Source: Pseudomonas koreensis
GTDB lineage: Bacteria > Pseudomonadota > Gammaproteobacteria > Pseudomonadales > Pseudomonadaceae
Reading direction: 5' to 3'
NCBI RefSeq assembly: GCF_024169245.1
Contig: NZ_JALJWP010000001.1
Coordinates: forward strand, 434,001-498,000
DNA length: 64,000 bases
The position numbers were made by a program, and so were the translations under genes. Below, piece by piece: positions 8,580 through 17,115 of the stretch. The notes beneath the pieces were generated by a model. That model was not told the DNA's origin and made no database searches. It saw only the letters and a program-made list of their open reading frames with translations. Within the stretch, counting starts at the first letter, position 1; every line of letters starts with the position of its first letter.

Positions 8580-9173
8580 TTAAGCCTGAAGCATCCGCCG
8601 CAACTCGACACAATCCCTTGCATGCCAATCCGTCAGCTCCGGCCACGGGCTATCCGGCAGATTCACCAACACCGTGCGCGCCCCCGCCGCCCGACCGCAA
8701 TCCAGATCGAAGCGGTAATCGCCGACCATCACCATGTCACTCGCTGGCACCTGCCAGGCCTCGGCCAGTTTCAGCAAACCGCCGGGATGCGGCTTTGGCG
8801 GTGCTTCGTCGCGGCCCAGCACATCCTCGACCGCAAAGCAGTCGGCCAACCCGATCGCCTCCAGCGTGACATGCGCCAGCTCCCGCGCATTGCGCGTGAG
8901 GATGCCGAGGCGATAACCGCGCGCGTGCAGGTCACGCACCAGCTCCACCGCGCCGGTGGCCGGGGTCGAACCCAGCGCCAGATCGCGTTCATGCTCGAGC
9001 AACCAGGCATGCTTGGCCGCCGCTTCAGCGGCCGGCAATGCGGCGAGATGGGTGAGGATGTCGTCCTCCGGCGGAATCGCCAGCGCCACGCGAATCGCCG
9101 CGAAGTCATGCACGGCCACGGTCAGCGTGCCGTCCATGTCGAACACCCAATGACGAACCTCGGTCAGGCTCAT
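8580..9173 (-). CDS. HAD-superfamily phosphatase
   Basis: 197 residues. Motif I is FDMDGTLT (nucleophile D12, D14), motif II is TRN, motif III is a Lys in KPHPGGL and motif IV is GDYRFDLDCG, as in phosphoglycolate-phosphatase-like enzymes with an alpha-helical cap. The substrate is unknown. ATG 9173 overlaps the tesB stop by four bases (ATGA), implying translational coupling to tesB. The ORF extension further upstream runs inside tesB and is not used. Confidence 0.88.
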   Translation of the reverse strand: MSLTEVRHWVFDMDGTLTVAVHDFAAIRVALAIPPEDDILTHLAALPAAEAAAKHAWLLEHERDLALGSTPATGAVELVRDLHARGYRLGILTRNARELAHVTLEAIGLADCFAVEDVLGRDEAPPKPHPGGLLKLAEAWQVPASDMVMVGDYRFDLDCGRAAGARTVLVNLPDSPWPELTDWHARDCVELRRMLQA

Positions 9174-10039
9174 GCCCAGTCCTTGCGATGGCGAATCAGG
9201 CCTTCCTGAGTCACCGAAGCGACCAGTTGCCCGGCGCGGTTGAATACGCTGCCACGGGAGAAGCCGCGCGAATTGCCGGCCCACGGGCTGTCCATCGCGT
9301 AGAGCAACCAGTCATCAGCACGCAGGTCATTGTGGAACCACAGCGCGTGATCGAGGCTGGCGACCTGCATGTCTTTCTGCCAGACCGACTTGCCGTGGGG
9401 CAACATCGACGTGGTCAGCAGGCCGAAGTCCGAGGCGTAGGCCAGCAGATATTTGTGCAGCGCCGGGATGTCGGCCAAGGCGCCGTCGGCGCGGAACCAC
9501 ACATATTTGATCGGATCGGCCGGTTGCGGGTTGTACGGGTCTTTTTCGGTGACCGGGCGCACTTCGATCGGTTTCGGACACAGCAGCTTTTCGCGCATGT
9601 GCTCGGGGATCAGGTGCGCGCGCTGCTGGGTCAATTCCAGTTCCGAGGGCAGGTTTTCCGGGCCGACCACCGCCGGCATCTGGCCCTGATGTTCGAAGCC
9701 TTTTTCGTCGTACTGGAACGAAGCGCTGCAGGTAAAGATCGGGTGGCCTTTCTGGATCGCCGTCACGCGGCGGGTGCTGAAGCTGCCACCATCGCGCACG
9801 CGATCAACCGAATACACCACCGGCAACTTGGCATCGCCCGGGCGCAGGAAATAACCGTGAAGCGAGTGCACGTGGCGCGCTTCTTCCACCGTCTGACTGG
9901 CCGCCGACAGCGACTGGCCGAGCACCTGACCGCCGAACAACTGGCGGAACCCCAGATCCTGGCTGCGGCCACGGAACAGGTTTTCTTCGATCGGCTCCAG
10001 GGTCAGCAGATCGACCAGATCTTCCAGCACTTGGCTCAT
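9170..10039 (-). CDS. tesB: Acyl-CoA thioesterase II
   Basis: 289 residues with a double hot-dog fold. The catalytic positions line up with E. coli TesB: D204 in YASDFGLLTT, position 228 in VASLDHALW and Q278 in SVTQEG. Position 228 is Ser here where the E. coli enzyme has Thr. It hydrolyses medium- to long-chain acyl-CoA in the cytoplasm. RBS AGGAGAG precedes the ATG. A HAD phosphatase gene overlaps its stop codon. Confidence 0.95.
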   Translation of the reverse strand: MSQVLEDLVDLLTLEPIEENLFRGRSQDLGFRQLFGGQVLGQSLSAASQTVEEARHVHSLHGYFLRPGDAKLPVVYSVDRVRDGGSFSTRRVTAIQKGHPIFTCSASFQYDEKGFEHQGQMPAVVGPENLPSELELTQQRAHLIPEHMREKLLCPKPIEVRPVTEKDPYNPQPADPIKYVWFRADGALADIPALHKYLLAYASDFGLLTTSMLPHGKSVWQKDMQVASLDHALWFHNDLRADDWLLYAMDSPWAGNSRGFSRGSVFNRAGQLVASVTQEGLIRHRKDWA

Positions 10040-10150
10040 TCAGACTCTCCTCACACAAAGCAATGGCCGCGCAGTCTTGGCTGCGGCGGACGATTCAGGT
10101 TCTGGCACGGGCCAAATACGATGGCGGCCATTGTAAACGTCCGTGTCGGC

Positions 10151-10720
10151 TTATTCATGCAAGGTTTGCAGCCATTGTTCGCGGCTGATGCGATACAGGA
10201 CATGGCGGCGCAACGGGTGATCGAGCGCAAGCTTTGGGTGATCGAAATCGTCCTGCGGGTCGTGGTGCATGCCGATCGCCTGCATGACCTTCTCCGACTG
10301 AGCATTCTGCCCGGCGGTAAACGAGACGATTTCCTCCAGTTTCAACTGGTCGAAACCGGCGCGCAGTGCGGTCCACGCCGCTTCGCTGGCGTAACCCAGG
10401 CCCCAGTGTTCCTTGGCCAGACGCCAGCCGATCTCCACCGCCGGGGTGAACGGCGCATCGAAGCCGACCACGCCCAACCCGGTAAAACCGATGAACTCGC
10501 CCGTGTCCTTGCGCTCCAGGGCCCACAGGCCAAAGCCGTGCTCGGCAAAATGTCCGCGCACGCGGCCGATCAATGCGGCACTTTCCAGCCGGGTCAACGG
10601 TGCCGGAAAGTAGCGCATCACCTGCGGATCGGCACACATCGCCGCAAATGCCGGCAAATCCTCGTCCTGCCACTGTCGCATCAACAACCGCGCGCTTTGC
10701 AGCTCCAGTATCGGCTCCAT
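10151..10720 (-). CDS. GNAT N-acetyltransferase, RimJ/RimL type
   Basis: 189 residues. The start SARLLMRQW is typical of the RimJ/RimL-like acetyltransferase_3 family. A central acetyl-CoA loop is readable around EIGWRLAKEHWGLGYASEAA, followed by FTAGQNAQSEKVMQAIGM. ATG 10720 has a near-perfect GGAGGGG ribosome site; the upstream in-frame ATG at 10804 would overlap the divergent gene. The acetyl acceptor (protein N-terminus, antibiotic or small amine) is unknown. It is divergent from an HDAC-like deacetylase with 82 bases between starts. Confidence 0.85.
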   Translation of the reverse strand: MEPILELQSARLLMRQWQDEDLPAFAAMCADPQVMRYFPAPLTRLESAALIGRVRGHFAEHGFGLWALERKDTGEFIGFTGLGVVGFDAPFTPAVEIGWRLAKEHWGLGYASEAAWTALRAGFDQLKLEEIVSFTAGQNAQSEKVMQAIGMHHDPQDDFDHPKLALDHPLRRHVLYRISREQWLQTLHE

Positions 10721-10802
10721 CGTCCCCTCCATTTCCATGCCGTTGAGTCTACATCGCTGGTAGGATCGTTCATTCGTTCCCAGGTTCTGCGCGAAACAAG
10801 CC

Positions 10803-11723
10803 ATGCCCTTGCCGTTGATCTATCACGAAGACTACAGCCCCGAGTTCCCTGCGGATCACCGCTTTCCTATGGACAAGTTTCGCCTGTTGCGCGATCACCT
10901 GGTCGACAGCGGCCTGACCCGTGACGCCGACCTGCTGCGCCCGCAGATCTGCCCCAACGACATTCTCGCCCTCGCCCATGACCGCAGCTATATCGAACGC
11001 TACATGAGCGGCGAGTTGTCCCGCGAAGACCAACGGCGCCTCGGCCTGCCGTGGGACGAAGCGCTGGCGCGACGCACCGTGCGCGCGGTGGGCGGTTCGA
11101 TCCTCGCGGCAGAGAAAGCGCTGGAACATGGCCTGGCCTGTCATCTGGCCGGCGGCACCCATCACGCTCACTACGATTACCCTGCCGGCTTCTGCATCTT
11201 CAATGACCTGGCGATCATCAGCCAGTACCTGTTGCAGAGCGGCCGGGTCAATCGCGTGCTGATCTTCGATTGCGACGTGCATCAGGGCGACGGCACTGCG
11301 CGGATTCTTCACGACACGCCGGAGGCGATTACCGTTTCCCTGCACTGCGAAAAGAATTTTCCCGCGCGCAAAGCCGAAAGTGACTGGGACATTCCGCTGC
11401 CCAAAGGCATGGGTGACGCCGATTACTTGCGGGTGGTCGATGACACGCTCAACTACCTGCTGCCGCTGTACCAACCGGATCTGGTGCTCTACGACGCCGG
11501 CGTCGATGTGCACAAAGACGATGCCCTCGGTTATCTGCAACTGACCGACGAAGGCGTTGCCGCGCGCGATGAACGGGTGATGCGCCACTGCCTGGGCCGC
11601 GACATCCCGGTGGTCGGAGTGATCGGCGGCGGCTACAGCAAGGATCGCCACGCCCTCGCCCGCCGCCACGGCATCCTCCATCACAGCGCGCAACGAGTGT
11701 GGGATTCACACGGCTGTCACTGA
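10803..11723 (+). CDS. Histone-deacetylase-superfamily metal hydrolase
   Basis: 306 residues spanning one HDAC-like domain. Readable motifs are the catalytic double His H120-H121 in GGTHHAHYDYPAGFC, the zinc ligands D158/H160 in FDCDVHQGDGT, and D235 in YDAGVDVHKDD. Bacterial relatives deacetylate acetylpolyamines, acetoin-type compounds or proteins; this sequence resembles the short class-IV-like bacterial group and its substrate is unknown. The ATG lies within two bases of the upstream end of the divergent acetyltransferase ORF extension. Confidence 0.88.
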   Translation: MPLPLIYHEDYSPEFPADHRFPMDKFRLLRDHLVDSGLTRDADLLRPQICPNDILALAHDRSYIERYMSGELSREDQRRLGLPWDEALARRTVRAVGGSILAAEKALEHGLACHLAGGTHHAHYDYPAGFCIFNDLAIISQYLLQSGRVNRVLIFDCDVHQGDGTARILHDTPEAITVSLHCEKNFPARKAESDWDIPLPKGMGDADYLRVVDDTLNYLLPLYQPDLVLYDAGVDVHKDDALGYLQLTDEGVAARDERVMRHCLGRDIPVVGVIGGGYSKDRHALARRHGILHHSAQRVWDSHGCH

Positions 11724-11854
11724 AACGTGCTGCGTTACCCACAATCGCTGTGGAACCGCCTGTGGATAACCTGAACGAAAGGGACTGCAGGCCATGCTGG
11801 GCATGGGGTACAGCGCACTGTTTATTTTTTAACCACACTCGAAACACACCGCAG

Positions 11855-11950
11855 CCCCTGTGGGAGCGAGCCTGCTCGCGAAGGCGGCAGATCAGCCAAC
11901 ACATCATCAACTGACCCACGTCTTCGCGAGCAAGCTCGCCCCCACATGGG
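11855..11950. repeat. REP doublet (family A)
   Basis: Arms 11855-11882 and 11922-11950 carry GTGGGAGCGAGCCTGCTCGC and its inverted partner (AAGCTC/CCCCAC variant). It lies between the deacetylase gene and the flavoprotein gene, both on the plus strand, about 130 bases after the first stop and 66 before the second start. Confidence 0.88.
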
Positions 11951-12015
11951 GTCTCCCACAGGGTTCAGCGCTGTTAGAATGCGCGCCTTGTCCCGCCATA
12001 CCGCAGCGCACGCCC

Positions 12016-13260
12016 ATGACTCAGAACACCGCCCCCGCCAACACCCACGTCGCTATCATCGGCGGTGGCCCCGCCGGCCTGATGGCCGCCGAAGTGCTGA
12101 GCCAGGCCGGAGTCCGCGTCGACCTCTACGACGGCATGCCCTCTGTCGGGCGCAAGTTTCTGCTGGCCGGGGTCGGAGGCATGAACATCACCCACTCCGA
12201 AGCGTACCCGGCGTTCCTCGCGCGCTACGCCGAACGCGCGCCGCAAATCGCCCCGCTGCTGCGCGCATTCGATGCCGATGCCCTGTGCCAGTGGATTCAC
12301 GAACTGGGCATAGAAACCTTCATTGGCAGCTCCGGCCGCGTATTCCCCACCGACATGAAAGCCGCCCCGCTGCTGCGCGCCTGGCTCAAACGCCTGCGCG
12401 ACAGCGGCGTGGTTATTCACACCCGCCATCGCTGGCTCGGCTGGGACGCCAACGGCGCGTTGCGCATCGCCAGCCCGGAAGGTGAAATCAGCGTAAACCC
12501 CGACGCGACTCTGCTCGCCCTCGGCGGTGGCAGCTGGTCGCGCTTGGGCTCGGATGGCGCGTGGATGTTGCCGCTGGAACAACGTGGCGTGGATCTGGCG
12601 CCGCTGCAGCCGAGCAACTGCGGCTTCGAGGTACAGGCCTGGAGCGACCTGATGGTGAGCAAATTCGCCGGCGCGCCGCTGAAAAACATCGCCATCGGCT
12701 TGAACGACGATATCCCGCGTCTGGGCGAATGCGTGATCACTGCAACCGGGATTGAAGGCAGTCTGATCTACGCGCTGTCGGCGCCGTTTCGCGAGGCAAT
12801 CAATCGCTACGGCGCGGCGGTTATCCACATCGACCTGCTGCCCGGCCGGCCTGTGGATAAATTGCAGGCGGCGCTGAGCAAACCCCGCGGCTCGCGCTCA
12901 ATGGCCAAGCATCTGCACAGTCAGGTCGGGGTTGATGGGGTAAAAGCCGCGTTGTTGCGCGAGCTGACCGATGCCGAGACATTCGCCGATCCTGCGCTCT
13001 TGGCGCGAGCGATCAAGGCGTTGCCACTGACCCTGGTGAAAACCCGTCCGCTGGACGAGGCGATCAGCAGCGCCGGTGGCGTGAGGTTCGAAGCGATGGA
13101 TGAGCGCTTGATGCTCAAGGCGTTGCCGGGGGTGTTTTGCGCCGGCGAGATGCTTGATTGGGAAGCGCCAACCGGTGGCTATTTGCTCACCGGGTGTTTT
13201 GCCAGCGGGCGGGCGGCGGGGCTGGGAATCGTGCAGTGGCTTAAGCACAAACCCCTGTAG
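12016..13260 (+). CDS. HI0933-like FAD-dependent flavoprotein (TIGR03862 type)
   Basis: 414 residues. An N-terminal dinucleotide motif IIGGGPAGLMAAE is followed by GRKFLLAGVGGMNITHSE, the signature of the HI0933/YhiN-like flavoprotein family. The C-terminus has FCAGEMLDWEAPTGGYLL, the second FAD-contact region of this family. Its biochemical reaction is not established. ATG 12016 gives a normal family N-terminus; the longer ORF starts inside a REP. A TAGAAT-type -10 is visible at 11975. The TAG stop codon lies within the following REP. Confidence 0.88.
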   Translation: MTQNTAPANTHVAIIGGGPAGLMAAEVLSQAGVRVDLYDGMPSVGRKFLLAGVGGMNITHSEAYPAFLARYAERAPQIAPLLRAFDADALCQWIHELGIETFIGSSGRVFPTDMKAAPLLRAWLKRLRDSGVVIHTRHRWLGWDANGALRIASPEGEISVNPDATLLALGGGSWSRLGSDGAWMLPLEQRGVDLAPLQPSNCGFEVQAWSDLMVSKFAGAPLKNIAIGLNDDIPRLGECVITATGIEGSLIYALSAPFREAINRYGAAVIHIDLLPGRPVDKLQAALSKPRGSRSMAKHLHSQVGVDGVKAALLRELTDAETFADPALLARAIKALPLTLVKTRPLDEAISSAGGVRFEAMDERLMLKALPGVFCAGEMLDWEAPTGGYLLTGCFASGRAAGLGIVQWLKHKPL

Positions 13261-13350
13261 GAGCTGACGAGTGAAACGAGGCTGCGATCTTTTGATCTTC
13301 AAAAATCAACATCAACATCAAAAGATCGCAGCGTTCCACAGCTCCTACAG
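13253..13350. repeat. REP doublet (family B) overlapping a stop codon
   Basis: The left arm begins CCTGTAGGAGCTG and the right arm ends CAGCTCCTACAG. The TAG at 13258-13260 inside the left arm is the stop codon of the flavoprotein gene. The spacer is AT-rich. Confidence 0.9.
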
Positions 13351-13366
13351 GGAAACGCATCCCCAA

Positions 13367-13391
13367 TGTGGGAGCGAGCCTGCTCGCGAAG
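13367..13391. repeat. Single REP arm (family A)
   Basis: One unpaired copy of TGTGGGAGCGAGCCTGCTCG followed by CGAAG lies directly after the family-B doublet, next to the rhlE stop codon. No inverted partner was found nearby. Confidence 0.85.
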
Positions 13392-13415
13392 ACGTCCCTA
13401 CAAACGCCTCATAGA

Positions 13416-14753
13416 TCACGGCTTGCGCTTGCGCGGCCCGGTATTGAACACCGGCACTTTGCGCACCGGCTTGATCGACGGCTCCGGTGCCGAGGTCTCG
13501 CCGCTGTCGACCCACTTGCCCAGATTGCGCTTGCCGCCACCGCCCGAGGCTTTCGGCTTCTTCGGTTTTTTCGGTTTCTTGATCACCTGGCCGCTGGCGT
13601 CGGTATCCGGCACGCGGTGCTCGGGTTCGAAATCCGGTTCGTTCTGGCGCTTCAGGTTCTGCCGCGTGAGCATTTCGATCGCCGAGAGCATGTTCACTTC
13701 ATCAGCACACACCAGCGAGATCGCTTCACCGGTGGCACCTGCGCGGCCAGTGCGGCCGATGCGGTGAATGTAATCTTCGGCGACGATCGGCAGATCGAAG
13801 TTGACCACCAGCGGCAGATCTTCGATGTCCAGACCACGGGCGGCGACGTCGGTCGCCACCAGAATCTGCACTTCGCTCAACTTGAAACGGTCCAGTGCGC
13901 GCTGGCGCGTGGCCTGCGGTTTGTCGCCATGGATGCCGTCAGCGTTCACGCCCAAACCTTGAAGTTTCTCCACCAGCGCATCGACGCCGTTACGGGTCTT
14001 GGCGAACACCAGGACCTGCTTCCACTTGTTCTTGCGCATCAGGTGCACGAACAGTTCGGCCTTGCGCTTCTTGTCCACCGTGACGATCCACTGCTTGACC
14101 GTGTTAGCGGCGACATTGCGCGGGCTGACTTCGACGCTCAAAGGATCGTTGAGCATCTGCCCGGCGAGCAGGCGGATGTCATCGGAGAAGGTGGCGGAAA
14201 ACAGCAGCGTCTGGCGCTTTTTCGGCAGCATGCGGTAGATATTCGCCAGTTCCTCGGAGAAGCCCAGGTCGAGCATACGGTCGGCTTCATCCAGCACCAG
14301 CGTTTGCAGCTGATCCAGTTTCAGCGCGTTCTGACGGAACAGGTCGATCAAGCGACCGGGCGTGGCGACCAGCACATCGACACCGCCGCGCAGCTTCATC
14401 ATCTGCGGGTTAATGCTGACACCGCCGTACACCGCATAAGTGCGCAGTGGCAGGTTTTCCGCGTACTGGCGCACGGCTTCGTGGACCTGCTCGGCCAGCT
14501 CGCGGGTCGGCACCAGAATCAGCGCGCGCGCCGAGTTGGCGCTGACTTTCGGCCCTTCCATGGCCAGCAACTGCAACAGCGGCAAAGCGAAACCGGCAGT
14601 TTTGCCGGTGCCGGTCTGGGCCGCTGCCATCAGGTCGCGACCGGCCAGGACGGCCGGAATGGCTTGCGCCTGCACCGGCGTCGGGGTCTGGTAGCCGAGC
14701 GTCTCGAGGGAGCGCAGCAAGGGTTCGATCAGGCCAAGGGAGGCGAAAGTCAT
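13416..14753 (-). CDS. rhlE: DEAD-box RNA helicase RhlE
   Basis: 445 residues. All helicase motifs are readable in order: Q motif TPTPVQAQAIP, I AQTGTGKT, Ia PTRELAEQ, II DEAD, III SAT, V ARGLDI and VI HRIGRTGR. The basic C-terminal tail contains KKPKKPKKPKASGGGGKR, as in Pseudomonas RhlE proteins. Such proteins remodel RNA and help ribosome assembly and RNA decay. ATG 14753 (MTFASLGL) is chosen over the ORF start at 14789 because it gives the standard RhlE N-terminus. Confidence 0.93.
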   Translation of the reverse strand: MTFASLGLIEPLLRSLETLGYQTPTPVQAQAIPAVLAGRDLMAAAQTGTGKTAGFALPLLQLLAMEGPKVSANSARALILVPTRELAEQVHEAVRQYAENLPLRTYAVYGGVSINPQMMKLRGGVDVLVATPGRLIDLFRQNALKLDQLQTLVLDEADRMLDLGFSEELANIYRMLPKKRQTLLFSATFSDDIRLLAGQMLNDPLSVEVSPRNVAANTVKQWIVTVDKKRKAELFVHLMRKNKWKQVLVFAKTRNGVDALVEKLQGLGVNADGIHGDKPQATRQRALDRFKLSEVQILVATDVAARGLDIEDLPLVVNFDLPIVAEDYIHRIGRTGRAGATGEAISLVCADEVNMLSAIEMLTRQNLKRQNEPDFEPEHRVPDTDASGQVIKKPKKPKKPKASGGGGKRNLGKWVDSGETSAPEPSIKPVRKVPVFNTGPRKRKP

Positions 14754-14805
14754 GGGAGTACCGTAGGAAAAAATCACGCGGGGATGCAATGCCGCGCAGT
14801 TTACC

Positions 14806-15741
14806 CTAATTCGTACGCGCTTCCGTCGGAACGACTTTCGCCTCCCCCGCTGGCGGCTGTGCCGGCCGGCGCCACTGCGGCAGGCTGATCAGCAGCACAG
14901 CGCTGATGATCACCAGCATCGCCAGCGCTTCTTCGATACCGATGGTCTCGCCAACAAACACCACGCCGAGCAACACCGCCACCGCCGGGTTGACGTAGGC
15001 ATAACTGGTCGCTGCCACCGGGCGTACGTGCTTGAGCAGATACATGTAGGAATTGAAGGCGATGATCGAGCCAAAGAAGATCAGATAGGCCAGTGCCAGC
15101 CAACCCTCGAGCGGCGGCATGGCTTGCAGGTGCTCGCCGCTCAGCGCACTGCCGATCAGCAAGACCACGCCGCCAATCAGCATTTCCACCGCACTGGCCA
15201 TCGCCCCCGCGGGCAGCGGCAGATGCTTGCTCCACACCGAACCGAACGCCCAGCTCGCCGCCGCGAAGATCAGCAACACCGCGCCGAGCGGACTCGATTG
15301 CAGATTGGAACCCATGTTGAGCATGGCGATGCCAATGATCCCCAGCGCGACTCCGGCCCATTCGAGACGAGTATTGCGCGCGCCCCAGAAATAGCCGAAC
15401 AACAAGGTGAACAGTGGCACCGTCGCCACCGCCAGCGCGGCAACGCCCGAAGCCACGCCGGTGTGCTCGGCCACGCTGACCGCGCCGTTACCGAAACTGA
15501 GCAGCAGAATGCCGACCAGCCCCGCCGCTTTCCATTGCGCCCAGGTTGGCGCCGGAGCCCCACGCCAGCGCAGCCAGGCATACATCAAGCTGCCAGCAAT
15601 GACGAAACGCACCCCCGCCAGCAACAGTGGCGGCCAATATTCCACGCCGATGCGGATCACCAGATAGGTCGACCCCCAAATCACGTACAGCGCAAAAAAC
15701 GCAGCGATCAACGGCAGGGAAAAACGGCGCAAGGCAGGCAT
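14806..15741 (-). CDS. EamA-family exporter, YedA type
   Basis: 311 residues with ten hydrophobic helices in two EamA repeats. The first helix has FALYVIWGSTYLVIRIGVE, characteristic of the YedA subgroup, and SYAYVNPAVAVLLG closes the second repeat. It is probably an amino-acid or drug efflux pump; the substrate is unknown. It is divergent from an Lrp-family regulator with a 163-base shared upstream region, a common layout for regulator and exporter pairs. Confidence 0.88.
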   Translation of the reverse strand: MPALRRFSLPLIAAFFALYVIWGSTYLVIRIGVEYWPPLLLAGVRFVIAGSLMYAWLRWRGAPAPTWAQWKAAGLVGILLLSFGNGAVSVAEHTGVASGVAALAVATVPLFTLLFGYFWGARNTRLEWAGVALGIIGIAMLNMGSNLQSSPLGAVLLIFAAASWAFGSVWSKHLPLPAGAMASAVEMLIGGVVLLIGSALSGEHLQAMPPLEGWLALAYLIFFGSIIAFNSYMYLLKHVRPVAATSYAYVNPAVAVLLGVVFVGETIGIEEALAMLVIISAVLLISLPQWRRPAQPPAGEAKVVPTEARTN

Positions 15742-15904
15742 GGGCAGCTCGACAGTCAGATTTCGGTGGACGGGTTATTCTAGAAAGGCCGCCAGGCAAA
15801 AATAAGTTACAAAACCTGTTTATCGCGCCGGTACACTTTTGAAATCACGGAGATCGTCGGGTTAAACCGCGATTTCGAAAGTCCGCCCATTTCAGGAGTT
15901 CGCC

Positions 15905-16360
15905 TTGGACAAATACGACCGCATGCTGCTCAGCGCCCTGCTGGAAAACGGCCGCGCGTCCTACGCCGATCTGGCGCGCAAGGTTAACCTCTCCGCCCCC
16001 GCCGTCGCCGAGCGCGTGGCCAAACTGGAAGCGGCCGGGGTGATCACCGGGTATCAAGCAAAAATCGACCTGGCGAAAATAGGCCTGCCGATCCAGTGCG
16101 TGATCGAACTGCGCCTGAACCAGCACGGCAACCAGAAGACTTACGACGAACTGATCAAAATCCCGCAGATCACCGAATGCCATCGGGTCACCGGCGACCC
16201 GTGCGTGATCATGCAAGCGGCAGTGGCCTCGATGCCGGAGCTGGAAGAGTTGATCAATCGGGTGGCGAAATTCGGGTTCAGCAAAACGTCGATTGTGCTT
16301 TCAAGCGCAGTCGAAAAGCGTGTGCCGTTGGGCCAGATCGAAAGTAACGGCAAATCCTGA
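15905..16360 (+). CDS. Lrp/AsnC-family transcriptional regulator
   Basis: 151 residues. The N-terminal helix-turn-helix is ASYADLARKVNLSAPAVAER; the C-terminal RAM/AsnC effector domain contains GDPCVIMQAAV. The start is TTG at 15905, preceded by AGGAG with six bases of spacing; no ATG gives a better N-terminus. It is divergent from the YedA-type exporter and is the likely regulator of that gene. The effector is probably an amino acid; which one is unknown. Confidence 0.88.
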   Translation: MDKYDRMLLSALLENGRASYADLARKVNLSAPAVAERVAKLEAAGVITGYQAKIDLAKIGLPIQCVIELRLNQHGNQKTYDELIKIPQITECHRVTGDPCVIMQAAVASMPELEELINRVAKFGFSKTSIVLSSAVEKRVPLGQIESNGKS

Positions 16361-16375
16361 TGACAATAAGCCCTA

Positions 16376-16469
16376 CTGTGGGAGCGAGCTTGCTCGCGAA
16401 AACGGTAGATCAGTCACATAAAAGTTTAATGACACACCGCATTCGCGAGCAAGCTCGCTCCCACAGGGG
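16376..16469. repeat. REP doublet (family A), convergent gene ends
   Basis: Arms 16376-16400 and 16442-16466 are perfect inverted copies of CTGTGGGAGCGAGCTTGCTC followed by GCGAA. It lies 16 bases after the Lrp stop and 18 bases beyond the exonuclease stop on the other strand. Confidence 0.9.
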
Positions 16470-16487
16470 TTTTGTGCGGATTCAAGA

Positions 16488-17093
16488 TCAGCGGTAGCGC
16501 TGCAAATGCTCGCCCACTTTGGCGGCGGGGACTTTCTGCAGTTTGCACAGCAGGTCGTGATTCAACTCGCGGACCCCGTGCTTGCCCCGCAACTCTTGCG
16601 CCAAATGCGCCATCAGATTGGCCGCCATCTCCGCATCGGCCATGGCCCGGTGAGCCTGGCCCGTATGCGGCAACTGCGCGAACGTGGTGAGCGTGCCGAG
16701 CTTGTGATTCGGCGCCGCCGGCATCAGCCGCCGCGCCAGCAATAGCGAACAGGCGAAATTCTGCAAGCGTGTGCGTTTGATCCGCCCCAGTTCGAAATCC
16801 CAGAACTTCTGGTCGAACGAGGCGTTGTGCGCCAGCAACGGCGTGCAGCCGACGAATTCGTTGACCTCTTCCATCACCCGCTCGGCGGGCGGGGCGGTGC
16901 GCAGCATGGCGTTGCTGATGCCGGTCAGTTGTTCGATGAACGCGGGGACGCGCACGCCGGCGTTCATCAGGCTCTGGTAACGCTCAACGATGCGGCCGTT
17001 TTCCAGCATGACCACGGCGATTTCCGTGGCGCGGCAGCTGCTGTTCGGCGACAGGCCGGTGGTTTCAAAGTCGATGACTGCAATGCGTTCCAA
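16488..17093 (-). CDS. DEDDh 3'-5' exonuclease (DnaQ-like)
   Basis: 201 residues, a stand-alone exonuclease domain. The acidic residues are readable as D8 and E10 in DFETTG, D94 in HNASFD, and H148/D153 in HRAMADAE, giving the DEDDh set. Family members degrade DNA or RNA 3' ends; it is too short and too different to be the usual DnaQ proofreading subunit. A NYN-domain gene lies 22 bases upstream on the same strand, so the two are probably cotranscribed. Confidence 0.88.
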   Translation of the reverse strand: MERIAVIDFETTGLSPNSSCRATEIAVVMLENGRIVERYQSLMNAGVRVPAFIEQLTGISNAMLRTAPPAERVMEEVNEFVGCTPLLAHNASFDQKFWDFELGRIKRTRLQNFACSLLLARRLMPAAPNHKLGTLTTFAQLPHTGQAHRAMADAEMAANLMAHLAQELRGKHGVRELNHDLLCKLQKVPAAKVGEHLQRYR

Positions 17094-17115
17094 ACCGGTT
17101 TCAACTCCGTACGAA

